Positions 23,912 through 33,659 of a stretch of 64,000 nt of DNA are shown in pieces. Below the pieces are notes generated by a model. It was not told where the DNA came from. It saw nothing but the letters and a program-made list of their open reading frames with translations, and ran no database searches. Source of the stretch: Mytilisepta virgata (Eukaryota; Mollusca; Bivalvia; Mytilida; Mytilidae); the NCBI GenBank assembly GCA_028015205.1, contig CM051510.1, positions 30,504,580-30,568,579 on the forward strand. Reading direction: 5' to 3'. A program made the translations under genes and the position numbers. Within the stretch, counting starts at the first letter, position 1. Each line of letters begins with the position of its first letter.

Positions 23912-25660
23912 CGTGCATCATGGGAGGGATATTCAAATGACAACAACAATGGCTGCCGCCGGTCAATCTGAAGCGGAGTCTCGGAATCGTGAGCCATAAC
24001 TGCTGAAATAGGAGAAGGATTTAAATCATTTTAAGCTTTTTGAAAAGTAAAATATGTCTACTAATGGAGACTTACCTGTTTTTGGACTGCCAGATGAAAT
24101 TCAAACACTTTTGATTTTCCCGAATAGAGTTATTAGTGGTTGATAAGGGATTCAGTGGGCGGCCAAGTCAGAAAAATAGCTCCGGACACAGAATCCCAAA
24201 AGGGATTATGGAGGGGTATGTTCTAATGAAATTATTTGGTTGGTCTCTCCTTTAACTTCATCGAATGTTATTGAGGTAGATATCAAGTTTGAAGAAGTAC
24301 GTTGATATTTTTGATCTGTCCGAGCCGACTAGTAAACCAACTTCGTTAAAAAAAATCACAAGAAAAAAGGGAAAATAGCCATGCGATTATTTAAATTTGG
24401 TGTATATTGTAGTATTTTAGTTTTCATTTATAATTTTTGTGAACAATTATATATTGTAGTATTTTAGTTTTCTTTATAATTTTTTGTGAACAATTATATA
24501 TATATAGTAACACGATTTAGGTTAATGGCATTCTACCCTTTCATTATAAAAATCTGTACGCCATTAAATTACATTTTCAGATAGATTTACAGTAGGGATT
24601 TATTTCTAATCTATTTTTATAACTTATTCATACTATCAACACAGGTAAATTACACACTACTTCCGCAATGCACACAGGAATTAGATCATGTAAATAAACC
24701 TCACTTCTTAAACATGGTAAACAAAGAAAAATGTAGGGTCTAACTACGCATGCGCAAAATACAACTTTTAAAAATATCATAAAAAACATAAAATAATTGT
24801 CTGGCCAGACACAGTCTCTATCGCTAAGTCGCCGCCATGAGGATCGATCGTTATATAATATAAGGGGTTCGAATCTCTTAACAGGCGGTGGTTGTATTGA
24901 GGATGTTAAGAGACCATCTTTCCACACCTCAAAATGATCCTTGTAACATTTCAAATGTTAAGTATAAGAATTATACAAAAAGGGGTGATTGGAAATTTGG
25001 AAGTAATCGAACCTAACAAAAGGCAGCGCCCCGATAGAGCAGTTGGGAGGACATGTGCCTAAGATAAATAAGAAGGGAAAGAAAAGAGCGAGTCTACCAG
25101 GCGCCTGGAATAGTCCTCCCAACAAAGTGCAATTTTGCCATTTTGCCCTTTTGCCCTTTTTTTAAAATTTTTTTTATTCAAAGGGCATAAACAACTTCAA
25201 AATTCTCTAAACCCTAAATAATTGTCCAGATTATCAGAATTTTTTAAATTTTGCACCACCCAGTGCAAAAATATGGAAATCTGTTCAAAACAAGAACAAG
25301 CAATTGAACATCCAATCGACATGCATTTGCCCTTTACCACCGAATCTTAAGATGAAGTATTAGAGGAGACTACTATAACTTAGGAAGTTATGTCGACTTC
25401 TTTTTTGCACTTTGATATCTATAGCTGGCTTCACATTACATGACTGACCGTCATCTGAACTAACTACATTGAGCGAAGTGCCTTAAAACGTTTGTAAAAA
25501 GATACAAATTATGATGAAAATGTAGATAGTAATACAAATGACTCTTCAAAATAATAAAACAATAACAGACTCAGAATCGTTTACCGATACTGTTTATGAT
25601 TCTTTTTTTAGCTCACCTGCCCTAAAAGGCCATGTGAGCTATTGCCATTACCTGTCTCCA
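23912..25660 (-). repeat. Right arm of the 1.74-kb inverted duplication
   Basis: It is the reverse complement of 20222-21960. Its outer 50 bases (25611-25660) are the reverse-complemented 3' hairpin end of family A (AGCTCACCTGCCCTAAAAGG onward), but no further family A sequence follows. LINE reverse-transcriptase coding starts at once. The sequence near 25030-25060 (GATAGAGCAGTTGGGAGGAC) and a GGTTCGAATC word near 24867 resemble tRNA promoter boxes but are not arranged as a tRNA. Confidence 0.85.
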
Positions 25661-26282
25661 TGTATTATAAAAGACATGTATAGAGATTATACACTTTCTC
25701 TAAAATTAGATGATAAACTGTCACCCACATTTACTTCAGAAGTAGTTGTTCGCCAGGGTGACACTTTGAGCCCTAATCTATTTAAAATTTATATTAATGA
25801 TTTACCATCCATGTTTGATGACAGTTGTGACCCTGTCGAATTGAATACAAGTAAACTTAATTGCCTGTTATTTGCAGATGATGTTGTTTTGTTTTCAAAA
25901 TCAAAGCAAGGTTTACAGACTTGCCTTAATAGGCTACAAGATTACTGTAGCAAATGGTGTTTAGAAATAAACACTGATAAAACCAAAGTTATTATTTTTA
26001 ACAAAAGTGGACAGATATTAAAGTCCACCTTCAGATTTAAAGATAAAAATATTGAGAATGTCTCAAGATATAAATATCTTGGAATTATATTCCATGCATC
26101 TGGATCTTCTAGTCATCCAAAAAAGGATCTATACTTAAGGGGCTTAAAAGCTTTATATAAACTTAAATCCAATTTTTCAGATTTCGCCCCGAGTATAAAG
26201 ACAAATCTGCATATATTTGACCACACTGTAAAACCCATAATACTGTATGGGAGTGAAATATGGGGTGATTTTAATATAAACA
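25661..26282 (+). pseudogene. LINE ORF2 relic, reverse-transcriptase segment
   Basis: This is an open frame in which the middle and C-terminal part of a non-LTR reverse transcriptase is clear. It shows RQGDTLSPNLFKIYINDL (the block before the catalytic site), LLFADDVVLF (the FADD catalytic motif), WCLEINTDKTKVIIF, and YKYLGIIF (thumb region). The N-terminal endonuclease and fingers are missing: the 5' side ends abruptly at the right palindrome arm, whose sequence happens to be in frame. The 3' side is cut by family A copy A10 at 26283. Coding resumes at 27583. It is inactive because it is truncated and interrupted. Confidence 0.85.
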
Positions 26283-27582
26283 AGAGGCTCACTAGAGCCT
26301 GTATCGCTCACCTGGAGTCTGGTTTTCATTGGACAATTAATCAACTATTTGACCAAGTTTGTTGCAATTGGTTCAATTGTTCAGGGAAAATTTGTTGAAG
26401 ATTTATTTTTCATAAGGTTTAATGTTAAAATATGTTCCCTGATGGTGGTAGTCCTGGCAGGAAGTTGACAAAATTGACCAGGAATAAGGGTGAACCTTAA
26501 ATAAATGTAACAGAACCCGACCTCAAATTACACAAACCAATAACTCCTAAATAGAATTTGGAATTCCCTTCAAAATTTCAGGGTAGGTAGATCTCAACAT
26601 GGCAAACATTTTTGAATTTACATTTTACTTCTATCTCAAATAGTTTTGGAGATAAATGCAAAAATGTTAAAATTTTAAAAATTTGACAAAAAAGGGCAAT
26701 AACTCCTAAATGGGTTTTGGGATTTCCTTTAAAATTTCAGGGTATGTAGATCTCAACATGGGCAAACATTTTTCAAATTTACATTTCACTTCTATCTCAA
26801 ATAGTTTTGGAGATAAATGACGAAAAATGTTAAATTATGAAAATTTGACGAAAAAAGGACAATAACTCCTAAATGGGTTTTGGAATTTCCTTCAAAATTT
26901 CAGGGTAGGTAGATCTTGTCATGCTGATCAAATTTATTCCACGTCAGATTTTCGATATCTGTAACGGTTTTTGAGTTATTAGCAAAAAACAGCAATTTAC
27001 CCCTATGTTCTATTTTTAGTAACAGCGGCCATGTTTTTCGACGAATCAAAAATCCCCACATCAGTTCTATGCAGGGTACCCTAAGCAACAATCTTACCAA
27101 GTTTCATATGATTTTGAATAGTAGTTTCAGAGAAGAAGATTTTTGAAATAATAACATAAAAAAAAGCCAAAAATGTGAAAAAAGGGCAATAACTCCTAAA
27201 TGGGTTTTGGAATTTCCTTCAAAATTTCAGGGTAGGTAGATCTTGTCATGCTGATCAATTTTACCCCATCAGATTTTCGATATCTGTAATGGTTTTTGAG
27301 TTATTAGCAAAAAACAGCAATTTACCCCTATGTTCTATTTATAGTAACGACAGCCATGTTTTTCGACATTTCAAAAATTTTAAACGATAGAAATTTTCCA
27401 GATGCCCTAAAGAACAATTCTGCAAAGTTAGGTTGAAGTCGGTCCAGTAGTTTAGGACGAGTTAACGTTTGAAAAAGTTTACAGACGACGACGACGACGA
27501 CGACAGACGACGACGACAGACGACGACGACGACGGACGCCAAGTGATTGCAATAGCTCACATGGCCTATGGCCAGGTGAGCT
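26283..27582 (+). repeat. Family A repeat, copy A10, inserted in the LINE
   Basis: It starts AGAGGCTCACTAGAGCCTGT, CGCTCACCTGG and ends with a long (GAC)n tract (27478-27538), the hairpin CACATGGCCTATGGCCAGGTG and CTAAAAA. The body has three units of about 180-300 bp with 'aataactcctaaatgggttt' and 'tttcagggtaggtagatct'. The LINE reads through on both sides, so this is a clean insertion, and it shows that A-type elements moved after the LINE decayed or arrived. Confidence 0.75.
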
Positions 27583-28390
27583 AAAAATGTAAGTGAATGG
27601 ACAAAAATAATAGAAGCATATGAAAAATTTGATTGCCAAAAGCTTAATGTTAAATTTTGTAAATTCATATTAGGGGTACATAAAAATGCTTAAAATCAAG
27701 CTGTATTGGGTGAACTTGGGCGATACCCACTATTCTTAGATATCATATTGAACTTTTTTAAGTACTTTAATAGACGTAATGATATGAAACCAGACTCATT
27801 GTTAAGTAATGCACTAAATGAGTGTAAAAATTACACCAAATGGGTAAAACTTCATGGTTTACAAATCTCTTAAATATTTCTAAGGGCCTCAATTTTGACA
27901 TAAATAATCCTGATATATCAGAGATAAAATCAATTGTCAAATTACATTTTAAAAAATATTGGAAACTAAAGATTACTGGCAGCTCAAAATTAGATACATT
28001 TACTCCTTTAAGAGTTGCTTTAAATTTGAATCTTATCTTTCTCTGGTAACTAATAATGATAAAAGAAAGTATCTTACTAGATTAAGAATTAGTGCCCAGA
28101 GAGGCAGATATAAAAACATTCAAAGAGATAAAAGACTGTGTAAAAAATGTAACAAAATAGAGGATGAGAAACATTTTCTCCTCGAGTGTAAACTTTTTCC
28201 ACACAATTTAAATAAGATTAAAACATACATGGAAAAGAAAGTCCCTAACTATAAATATTTGGACTTAAATGAACAATTCAATTTTATCATGATAAATGAT
28301 GACAAAGAACTTGTAATATTTATAAGTGATATTGTCTATGAAAATTTTAAAATAAGAGAAACCAGTGAGTCACCCATTGTTCCCATTTAG
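27583..28390 (+). pseudogene. LINE ORF2 relic, C-terminal part
   Basis: This continues the interrupted LINE. It reads SEWTKIIEAYEKF, LGELGRYPLFLDI, an internal stop near 27690, at least two frameshifts (near 27845 and 28010), and then a C-terminal zinc knuckle CKKCNKIEDEKHFLLEC (Cys-x2-Cys ... His-x4-Cys), typical of non-LTR ORF2 ends. The stop is at 28390. The 3' untranslated part ends near 28684 in a TTTGAACTTTGAAC tail. Confidence 0.8.
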
Positions 28391-28684
28391 TTTTATTATT
28401 GTTCTATAATATGTATGTATATTTTATTATTTCCATATATCTAGCACAGTTGAAGACCAGCATTATTCAATTGGAATTATCTCCCTTTGAGTGATGTTGG
28501 AGTTCAGCTGGGCATAGTAAAGGTATAAACAATCAGAATCATTTTTATTATACTCTTTACTACATTATATCTTATTATTTAACATTAATTCCTTTGTTGT
28601 GTTATACAATTTTAATTCAGTTGTAATTTGTGATTTATATGCCCTCCGGGGCCCATGATTGGTTAATAAAAAACTTTGAACTTT

Positions 28685-29225
28685 GAACTAAATGAAGAAA
28701 TAAAATACTCTTCCAGCATGAAATATATATCATCTTCATATAAAATTGGGAAAATTCACCCTTTAGCCATAACAAACAGTGCTAACCAAAGAGATATCAA
28801 CAGAATACCAATCAGAGTAAAGGTTGCAACTGGAACTTACATTCTACAGACAAACAGAGCAGATTACAATCAAAACAATGTAGATCCAACATGCAAACTG
28901 TGTAACCATGATGAAGAAACTTTAACACACTTTCTGCTATGTTGTAAAGCTTTAGACCAAATCCGAACACCCATATTGAAAAATATTATACGTAAAATGT
29001 AGTGAGCTTCCTGCTTTGCAATATACTAATGCACAGCTAAACATTATGCAACTAATTATTAACCCATTCCCCTATGCTGAAAGAGATGAATTAGAAATAG
29101 ATATCAGCAGTAAAATAGAACCTCTGTGTAGACAACTTATTTATAACTTACACAATAAGAGATACGAATTACTTGCAAGAATGGACAAATTAAGTTGTAG
29201 GAGGAAAATAACATTAAAAGTTTAA
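28685..29225 (+). pseudogene. Second LINE ORF2 relic, C-terminal fragment
   Basis: Immediately after the tail of the first LINE a related frame begins. It contains NRIPIRVKVATGTYILQTNR, then the zinc knuckle CKLCNHDEETLTHFLLCC, a stop at about 29002, a frameshift, and a further conserved-looking C-terminal stretch (INPFPYAERDELEID ... LLARMDKL) to 29225. It is a 5'-truncated or interrupted copy of a related but distinct LINE. The first LINE may have inserted into it. Confidence 0.75.
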
Positions 29226-29589
29226 TAGATAGGTTGCATTGAGTGTTTGCAGATCGCCTAGACTAACTAATTGTATTTAACTAGTTAAGAGGCACTTCTT
29301 ACCTTTTACATAAATGAGTATTTTATTTAAAATCGTGAACTGTGTACTTATTATCTGAAGTGTAAATATACTGGTGGTGGAATTCATTGTCTATAGTGGT
29401 GTTGGAATTACTTTTCTTTTTACTCCAAACCCGGAGGTGTGCCTATATTGGCAGAAATTCATTGGATACAGATGACGACAGGCTCATACCGTAAAACATC
29501 CGTAAATATTTACGGTAGTACACAAACTGTTTGAATTAAGAGAAAAGAAAGTATTTTTTTCACACTAAGATTTCTAGAAACAAACTTAC

Positions 29590-30243
29590 TTTGATTGAAT
29601 TCAAAAGGTCGTCTAATTCTTCCTTGCCGATCTCACACTTTTTGAGCATTTTTATATTACGCTTTACTGTATTACAATAGGACCTATCTATATGCTGTGC
29701 TAAGGCCAACGTTGACTGCTCTAGAATATTCCACATTCGATCGGACTGTTCTTTTGTAAAACATGTTGTGCTGCAAGCGTGAAAAACCAATCCTCTTTGG
29801 TCATTTATGTCTTCAACATAACTATTTGTCATATCAGTGTGTCGTAGGAGAAAGCTAATTACACTGATATCTAGGTCATCTAAGGATACGTCTGTCTTTA
29901 CTCTAACACAACACAGACAAAAATCTATTTTTGTCCCATTTGTTTGGCCCACACTACATGTAATTCCAGTATGAGTTTCGTATAATTTATCAAATATCCA
30001 CTTCTGCATTTCATTTTTGGAAGACTTAATTTCTTTAAAGGCTGCACAATGGCAGCATTTTTGGAAAGGCGTACGTGTATATTTATGGTAGAACATATGT
30101 TTATTGAAGTCTAGGAATCCATCCAAAGTTTTGCACTTTGATTCCATAAACTTCCATTTTGTATAAAACCGAACTACATCCTGTGATACATCAGTTATCA
30201 CCTTTAACAGCCGTAAAAATTCTGTTGATTGAATGTCTGACAT
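29590..30243 (-). CDS. HEPN-domain (DZIP3-type) protein gene, exon 1
   Basis: This exon encodes the first 218 residues of a minus-strand gene continuing at 17431, 7300, 4965, 1615 and 866 (about 524 codons in view). It opens with ATG at 30243 and closes in phase 0 at a GTAAGT donor (29589-29584). Residues 8-70 (FLRLLKVITDVSQDVVRFY ... CCHC) and 105-200 match the pattern of the DZIP3/TRIM-type HEPN domain common in bivalves. That pattern includes a Cys-rich strip (C63, C64, C66, C96, C109, C111, C112) and the RX4-6H motif at R150-GLVF-H155. In HEPN families that Arg/His pair forms a metal-independent RNase site, so RNA cleavage or RNA binding in the cytosol, as in innate immunity, is a reasonable inference. 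Exons 2-4 add a coiled-coil stalk. Expansion, HEPN sequence drift and any C-terminal effector beyond the window cannot be judged. Confidence 0.85.
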
Positions 30244-30283
30244 AGTGGAAGATTGAATAAAGACAATTCTAAACCGAAGTAAT

Positions 30284-30291
30284 ATTATATA
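30284..30291 (-). promoter_or_regulatory. Candidate TATA box of the HEPN gene
   Basis: On the minus strand TATATAAT lies 41 bases upstream of the exon 1 ATG, in CGCCTATATAATATTACTTC. A TCAATCTT initiator-like word follows about 30 bases downstream, which would give a very short 5' leader. This is supported by spacing only. Confidence 0.4.
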
Positions 30292-30362
30292 GGCGCATAT
30301 TCCTTGGAATTATGACTTTTGGTTTTTTGCATTCACTTGAAAATAAGTCACTCATGCTATAG

Positions 30363-30557
30363 GTGTTGAGACAGGAATCCGAATTATTTACAGGAACATA
30401 CTATCCTTCACATACTGAAAAAGATAATTATTATTCTTTTATTGGAAGCCGTCCAATTTACGTATATCAAGTTAGGCCGGATGCTTTAGAGAATGCTGGA
30501 TTGTGGGAAAGTACCTCAAAGAGGGAAATATTGCAGGTCAACTTAAAACACATCTGA
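30363..30557 (+). CDS. Possible exon of an unknown plus-strand gene
   Basis: This open frame of about 64 codons is divergent to the HEPN gene and preceded by a plausible acceptor (CATGCTATAG, ending near 30362). The text (FTGTYYPSHTEKDNYYSF, then RPIYVYQVRPDALENAG) has a protein-like composition, unlike the low-complexity frames around it. A CAG/GTCAAC donor-like site occurs near 30538. I recognise no family and see no partner exon. Confidence 0.25.
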   Translation: MLRQESELFTGTYYPSHTEKDNYYSFIGSRPIYVYQVRPDALENAGLWESTSKREILQVNLKHI

Positions 30558-30559
30558 CC

Positions 30560-31060
30560 ATAATTTGTAACCAACATAAAATGTTATATGCGCAAGCATA
30601 AAAATAGAACAGCATAATTATTTACATTGTTTTCAATAAATTACTCTCATTTCCCCCGTGCATACACAGTATATAGTTATCAAAACAATTTGTATTTTCC
30701 CTGTCTGACCATAAATTTTTGTTGTACAATATTGTGTACACTATCAAAACAATCATGTGACAATGTTTAAAACCTGACCTAGATGTATTGTACTGTTAGC
30801 GACTATATAGGTTTGACTTAAATAGTTTTACAAGGACAACAGAATAAGCTAATACAATTGATCATGTGGTTAACTTGGTCGGTAAAAATGTTAAATTACT
30901 ATTACGACATAAAACTGTCTTGTTGCAAGATGCAGAATTTTGTTTTAAAGATGTGTCAAAATTAATATATATATGACATGATAATATAATTTTTAATGTT
31001 AGCATATTTAAATGTTGGGTAATGGTTGGTGTATTGAACTTGTAACAATTAATTTGATCC
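30560..31060. other. Unrecognised intergenic sequence
   Basis: AT-rich, with no open frame of coding quality, no repeat match within the window and no RNA gene signature. Confidence 0.4.
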
Positions 31061-31067
31061 AGCCTGT

Positions 31068-31265
31068 AAAATGATCCGGGGGATAAAATTTCTTGGAATA
31101 TTTTATCCTCTAAGATAGAAAATTGCAACAAATTATATCCCCAACACTAAAAAAATATCCACAATGATGGATATTACTTTAGTGTTGTACGGGATATAAA
31201 ATGTTGCAATTTTCTATCCTAGAGGATAAAATATTCAAAGACATTTTATCTCCCGGATAATTTTA
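31068..31265. mobile_element. Palindromic MITE-like element of about 198 bp
   Basis: The two halves fold on each other almost end to end. TAAAATGATCCGGGGGATAA at the left mirrors TTATCTCCCGGATAATTTTA at the right. The inner parts ATATTTTATCCTC and GATAGAAAATTGCAACA are mirrored too, around a CCACAATGATGG centre. Stem length is about 96 bp with some 10-15 mismatches. No coding. The GGATAAAAT/GGATATAA words recur at 31600-31800, so a second degraded copy or a larger element is present. Confidence 0.7.
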
Positions 31266-31589
31266 CGAAAAAAATTAAAAACAGTCCTTAGTAGGAAATT
31301 TTGGGAATATCTGGTTAAGAATAACCCAGTTAATGCTTGGAAAATTCTGTCCTCGAAATAAAACAATATTCACTGTAAATTATATTATTTTTTTGAATAA
31401 TTGTTCAACAATAACACAAATACAAAAGAAATATATATTACATTCACAGCAGATATTTGTACAAAAGGTTATACTCCTCTCCATCCATCTTGACACAAAT
31501 GATTATCTATTATTTTACTTGTTCCTTTAAAGCAATATGCCATTTGTTAAAACACTTCATTGATCAAGATGCAGTAGGATAGTATTTAC

Positions 31590-31800
31590 ATGACATTGTA
31601 TCCCATCGGATATAAGTTTACTGAAATATTATCGCAAATGGATATAATTTTGTAGAAATATTATCCTTAGAAATAATAAATTTCTTGGTAATATTATCCC
31701 ATGGGAAATTATTTTACTACTCACTTTTATCCTTAGGATATTATATCTACATTGATTTTATCCTTCGTAGCGGATAAAATTTTTTAGAGTGGGACAACTT
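31590..31800. repeat. Degraded relative of the GGATA palindrome
   Basis: It repeats the words ATCCCATCGGATATAA, ATTATCCTTAG, TTATCCTTAGGATATTATAT and TAGCGGATAAAATTTT. Several of these are internal palindromes (for example ATCCTTAGGAT). They look like remnants of the element at 31068-31265. Confidence 0.45.
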
Positions 31801-32010
31801 TTAAAGGTAAAAAATATCCATTATTGACTTATATTTCATCTGTAGGGATAGTTTTTACTTAATATATTGTCCCTTGGATAATATTTAAGTTTACAAACTT
31901 ACCTATGTTTGTGTAATAAAATCGTTACTTCTTGACTTGACAACATATTTTACCATAACACGCATGACCGACCTCATTTTTTATGTATCTGTATAGATTA
32001 ATACATGACT

Positions 32011-32093
32011 TAATCCATATCGGACCGGGTATCATCCCGAGACCCCAGGGTCCGATATGGGTTGAGGGATGATACCCGGTCCGATATGGATTA
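32011..32093. mobile_element. Perfect 28-bp inverted repeat, short foldback
   Basis: The left arm 32011-32038 (TAATCCATATCGGACCGGGT onward) and right arm 32066-32093 are exact reverse complements. The 27-base loop contains CCCCAGGG and a further copy of TCCGATATGGG, so the arm end occurs a third time. The GC-rich arms stand out in AT-rich surroundings. It could be a minimal MITE or a hairpin-forming site. Confidence 0.75.
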
Positions 32094-32099
32094 GGTATT

Positions 32100-33056
32100 A
32101 ACTTCTAGATAAGATATGTAAAGAATTCTTCCAGTGTCCCATGTTAAAAATGTTAAACTAAGTCCAGCTGTGGCAGCAAACTTGGATTCCGATCGGCACG
32201 AAAACGTAACTTTTGTAGCAGACATTTATCTAAGGATCTTCATGCAACAAAAACATTTCAATTGGCTTAGTATTTTCTGACAAGAAGACCTGTGTACAAA
32301 TTTCCCCATAGGGTCCAATGTAAAACTAATCCGGCTGTGGCTTGAATTTCAGATCGGCATAAAAAACAACTATTGTGGAGGTTCATTCAATGCTTGTTCA
32401 TACATAAAAATATTTCAATTGGCTTGGTAGTTTCTGACAAGAACAATTTTATACAAATTTCCCATAGCGTCCAATGTTAAACTAAGTCTGGCTGTGGCGG
32501 CCATATTGAATTTCCGATCGGCACAAAAAACATACGTTTTGTAGAGGTTTATCCAATACTTGTTCATACATAAAAATATTTCAATTGGCTTAAATTGCTT
32601 GGTAGTTTCTAACAAGAAGACCTTGATACAAATTTTCCCATAGGACCCAATATTAAACTTAGTCCGGTTGTGGCGGCCATCTTGAATTTCCGATCGTCAA
32701 AAAAAAAAAACATATCGAAGGATCATTCATGGAACAAATCAATTCAATTGGCTTGGTTGTTTCTGACAAGAAGAGCTTTGAAGATAAGTCCAATCAGAAT
32801 AAATTATCTACCCCTGGTAACCATGTTGAATATCCAAATCGGCACAAAAACATAAGTTTTATACAGAACGATCCAATTAACATTCCTGCCAAGTTTGGTT
32901 CAATTTGGATTGGTGGTTTCAGAGAAGAAGATCAAAATGTGAAATGTAGAAGAACGACGGACGAACGACGGGCGGACGACGGGCGGATGACGGACTACGA
33001 ACAGATGACGGACGACGGACGCAAAGTTATGGCGAAAGCTCGCATGGCCTTTTAGG
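32100..33056 (+). repeat. Family A-related repeat, copy A12
   Basis: There are four units of about 170 bp with 'gggtccaatgttaaactaag', 'tggcggccatcttgaatttc' and 'cgatcggcacaaaaa' words. An extended GACGGACGAACGACGGGCGG tail and a decayed end hairpin (CGCATGGCCTTTTAGGC) follow. The start hairpin is not seen. It is a subfamily distinct from A1/A3. Confidence 0.6.
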
Positions 33057-33149
33057 CAAAAGAAGATAAACAATTTCCAGCAATATCTTAAGATAGTCTT
33101 TTTCCACATTCTCAAAGGCAAACTTTCACAACTAACAGTTGTAAGGAAA

Positions 33150-33205
33150 AAGACAGGAAAAGCATTTTACCCCTTTTGTGGGGAGCGGGGGTATATTTTA
33201 TCATG
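33150..33205 (+). repeat. Repeat end with G/C hairpin
   Basis: TTTACCCCTTTTGTGGGGAG followed by CGGGGGTATA forms a hairpin like the one near 4540-4570. It is a solo terminal fragment of a hairpin-ended family. Confidence 0.35.
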
Positions 33206-33659
33206 GGTATTTTTTCAACATATTTACCGTTAAAGTTTTAATATTCTTTACTGGAAAAATTCAATAAATTTTATATCAATCAAAGGCCTCTTTTTCAACC
33301 TCACCAGTTTTTATTTTAAAATTCTTTTTGTTGGGGATGACAGTGATGACAGCTACTTCTGATAAAAGTGTACAAAATGGAGATAAAATTAATGGTGTTA
33401 AACTTCTCTTTTAAAATCATCTGTTGTGATAGGTATAAATTTCACTGCAACTAGCACTGTTAAGCATCATGTGAAGTACCTTTAAAATTTCAGCAAATAA
33501 CATTTCCAATCATTATTCCAATATTAAAACCTCTATATGTGATAACTTAATAAAATAATTGGTGTTGTTCTTTCACATTGTAAAAAATGGTATACTGCAT
33601 GTACCTTAAATGTTATTTAATCCAATTTACAATGTAAAAGTATAATTTAATCATAACAG

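Noticed and set aside
24830..24890. tRNA gene suggested by GGTTCGAATC in the palindrome arm
   Set aside because: No correctly spaced A box and no cloverleaf. The word is isolated.
25538..25660. N-terminal 41 residues of the reverse-transcriptase open frame
   Set aside because: These codons are palindrome-arm and family A hairpin sequence that happens to be in frame. The LINE part starts at about 25661.
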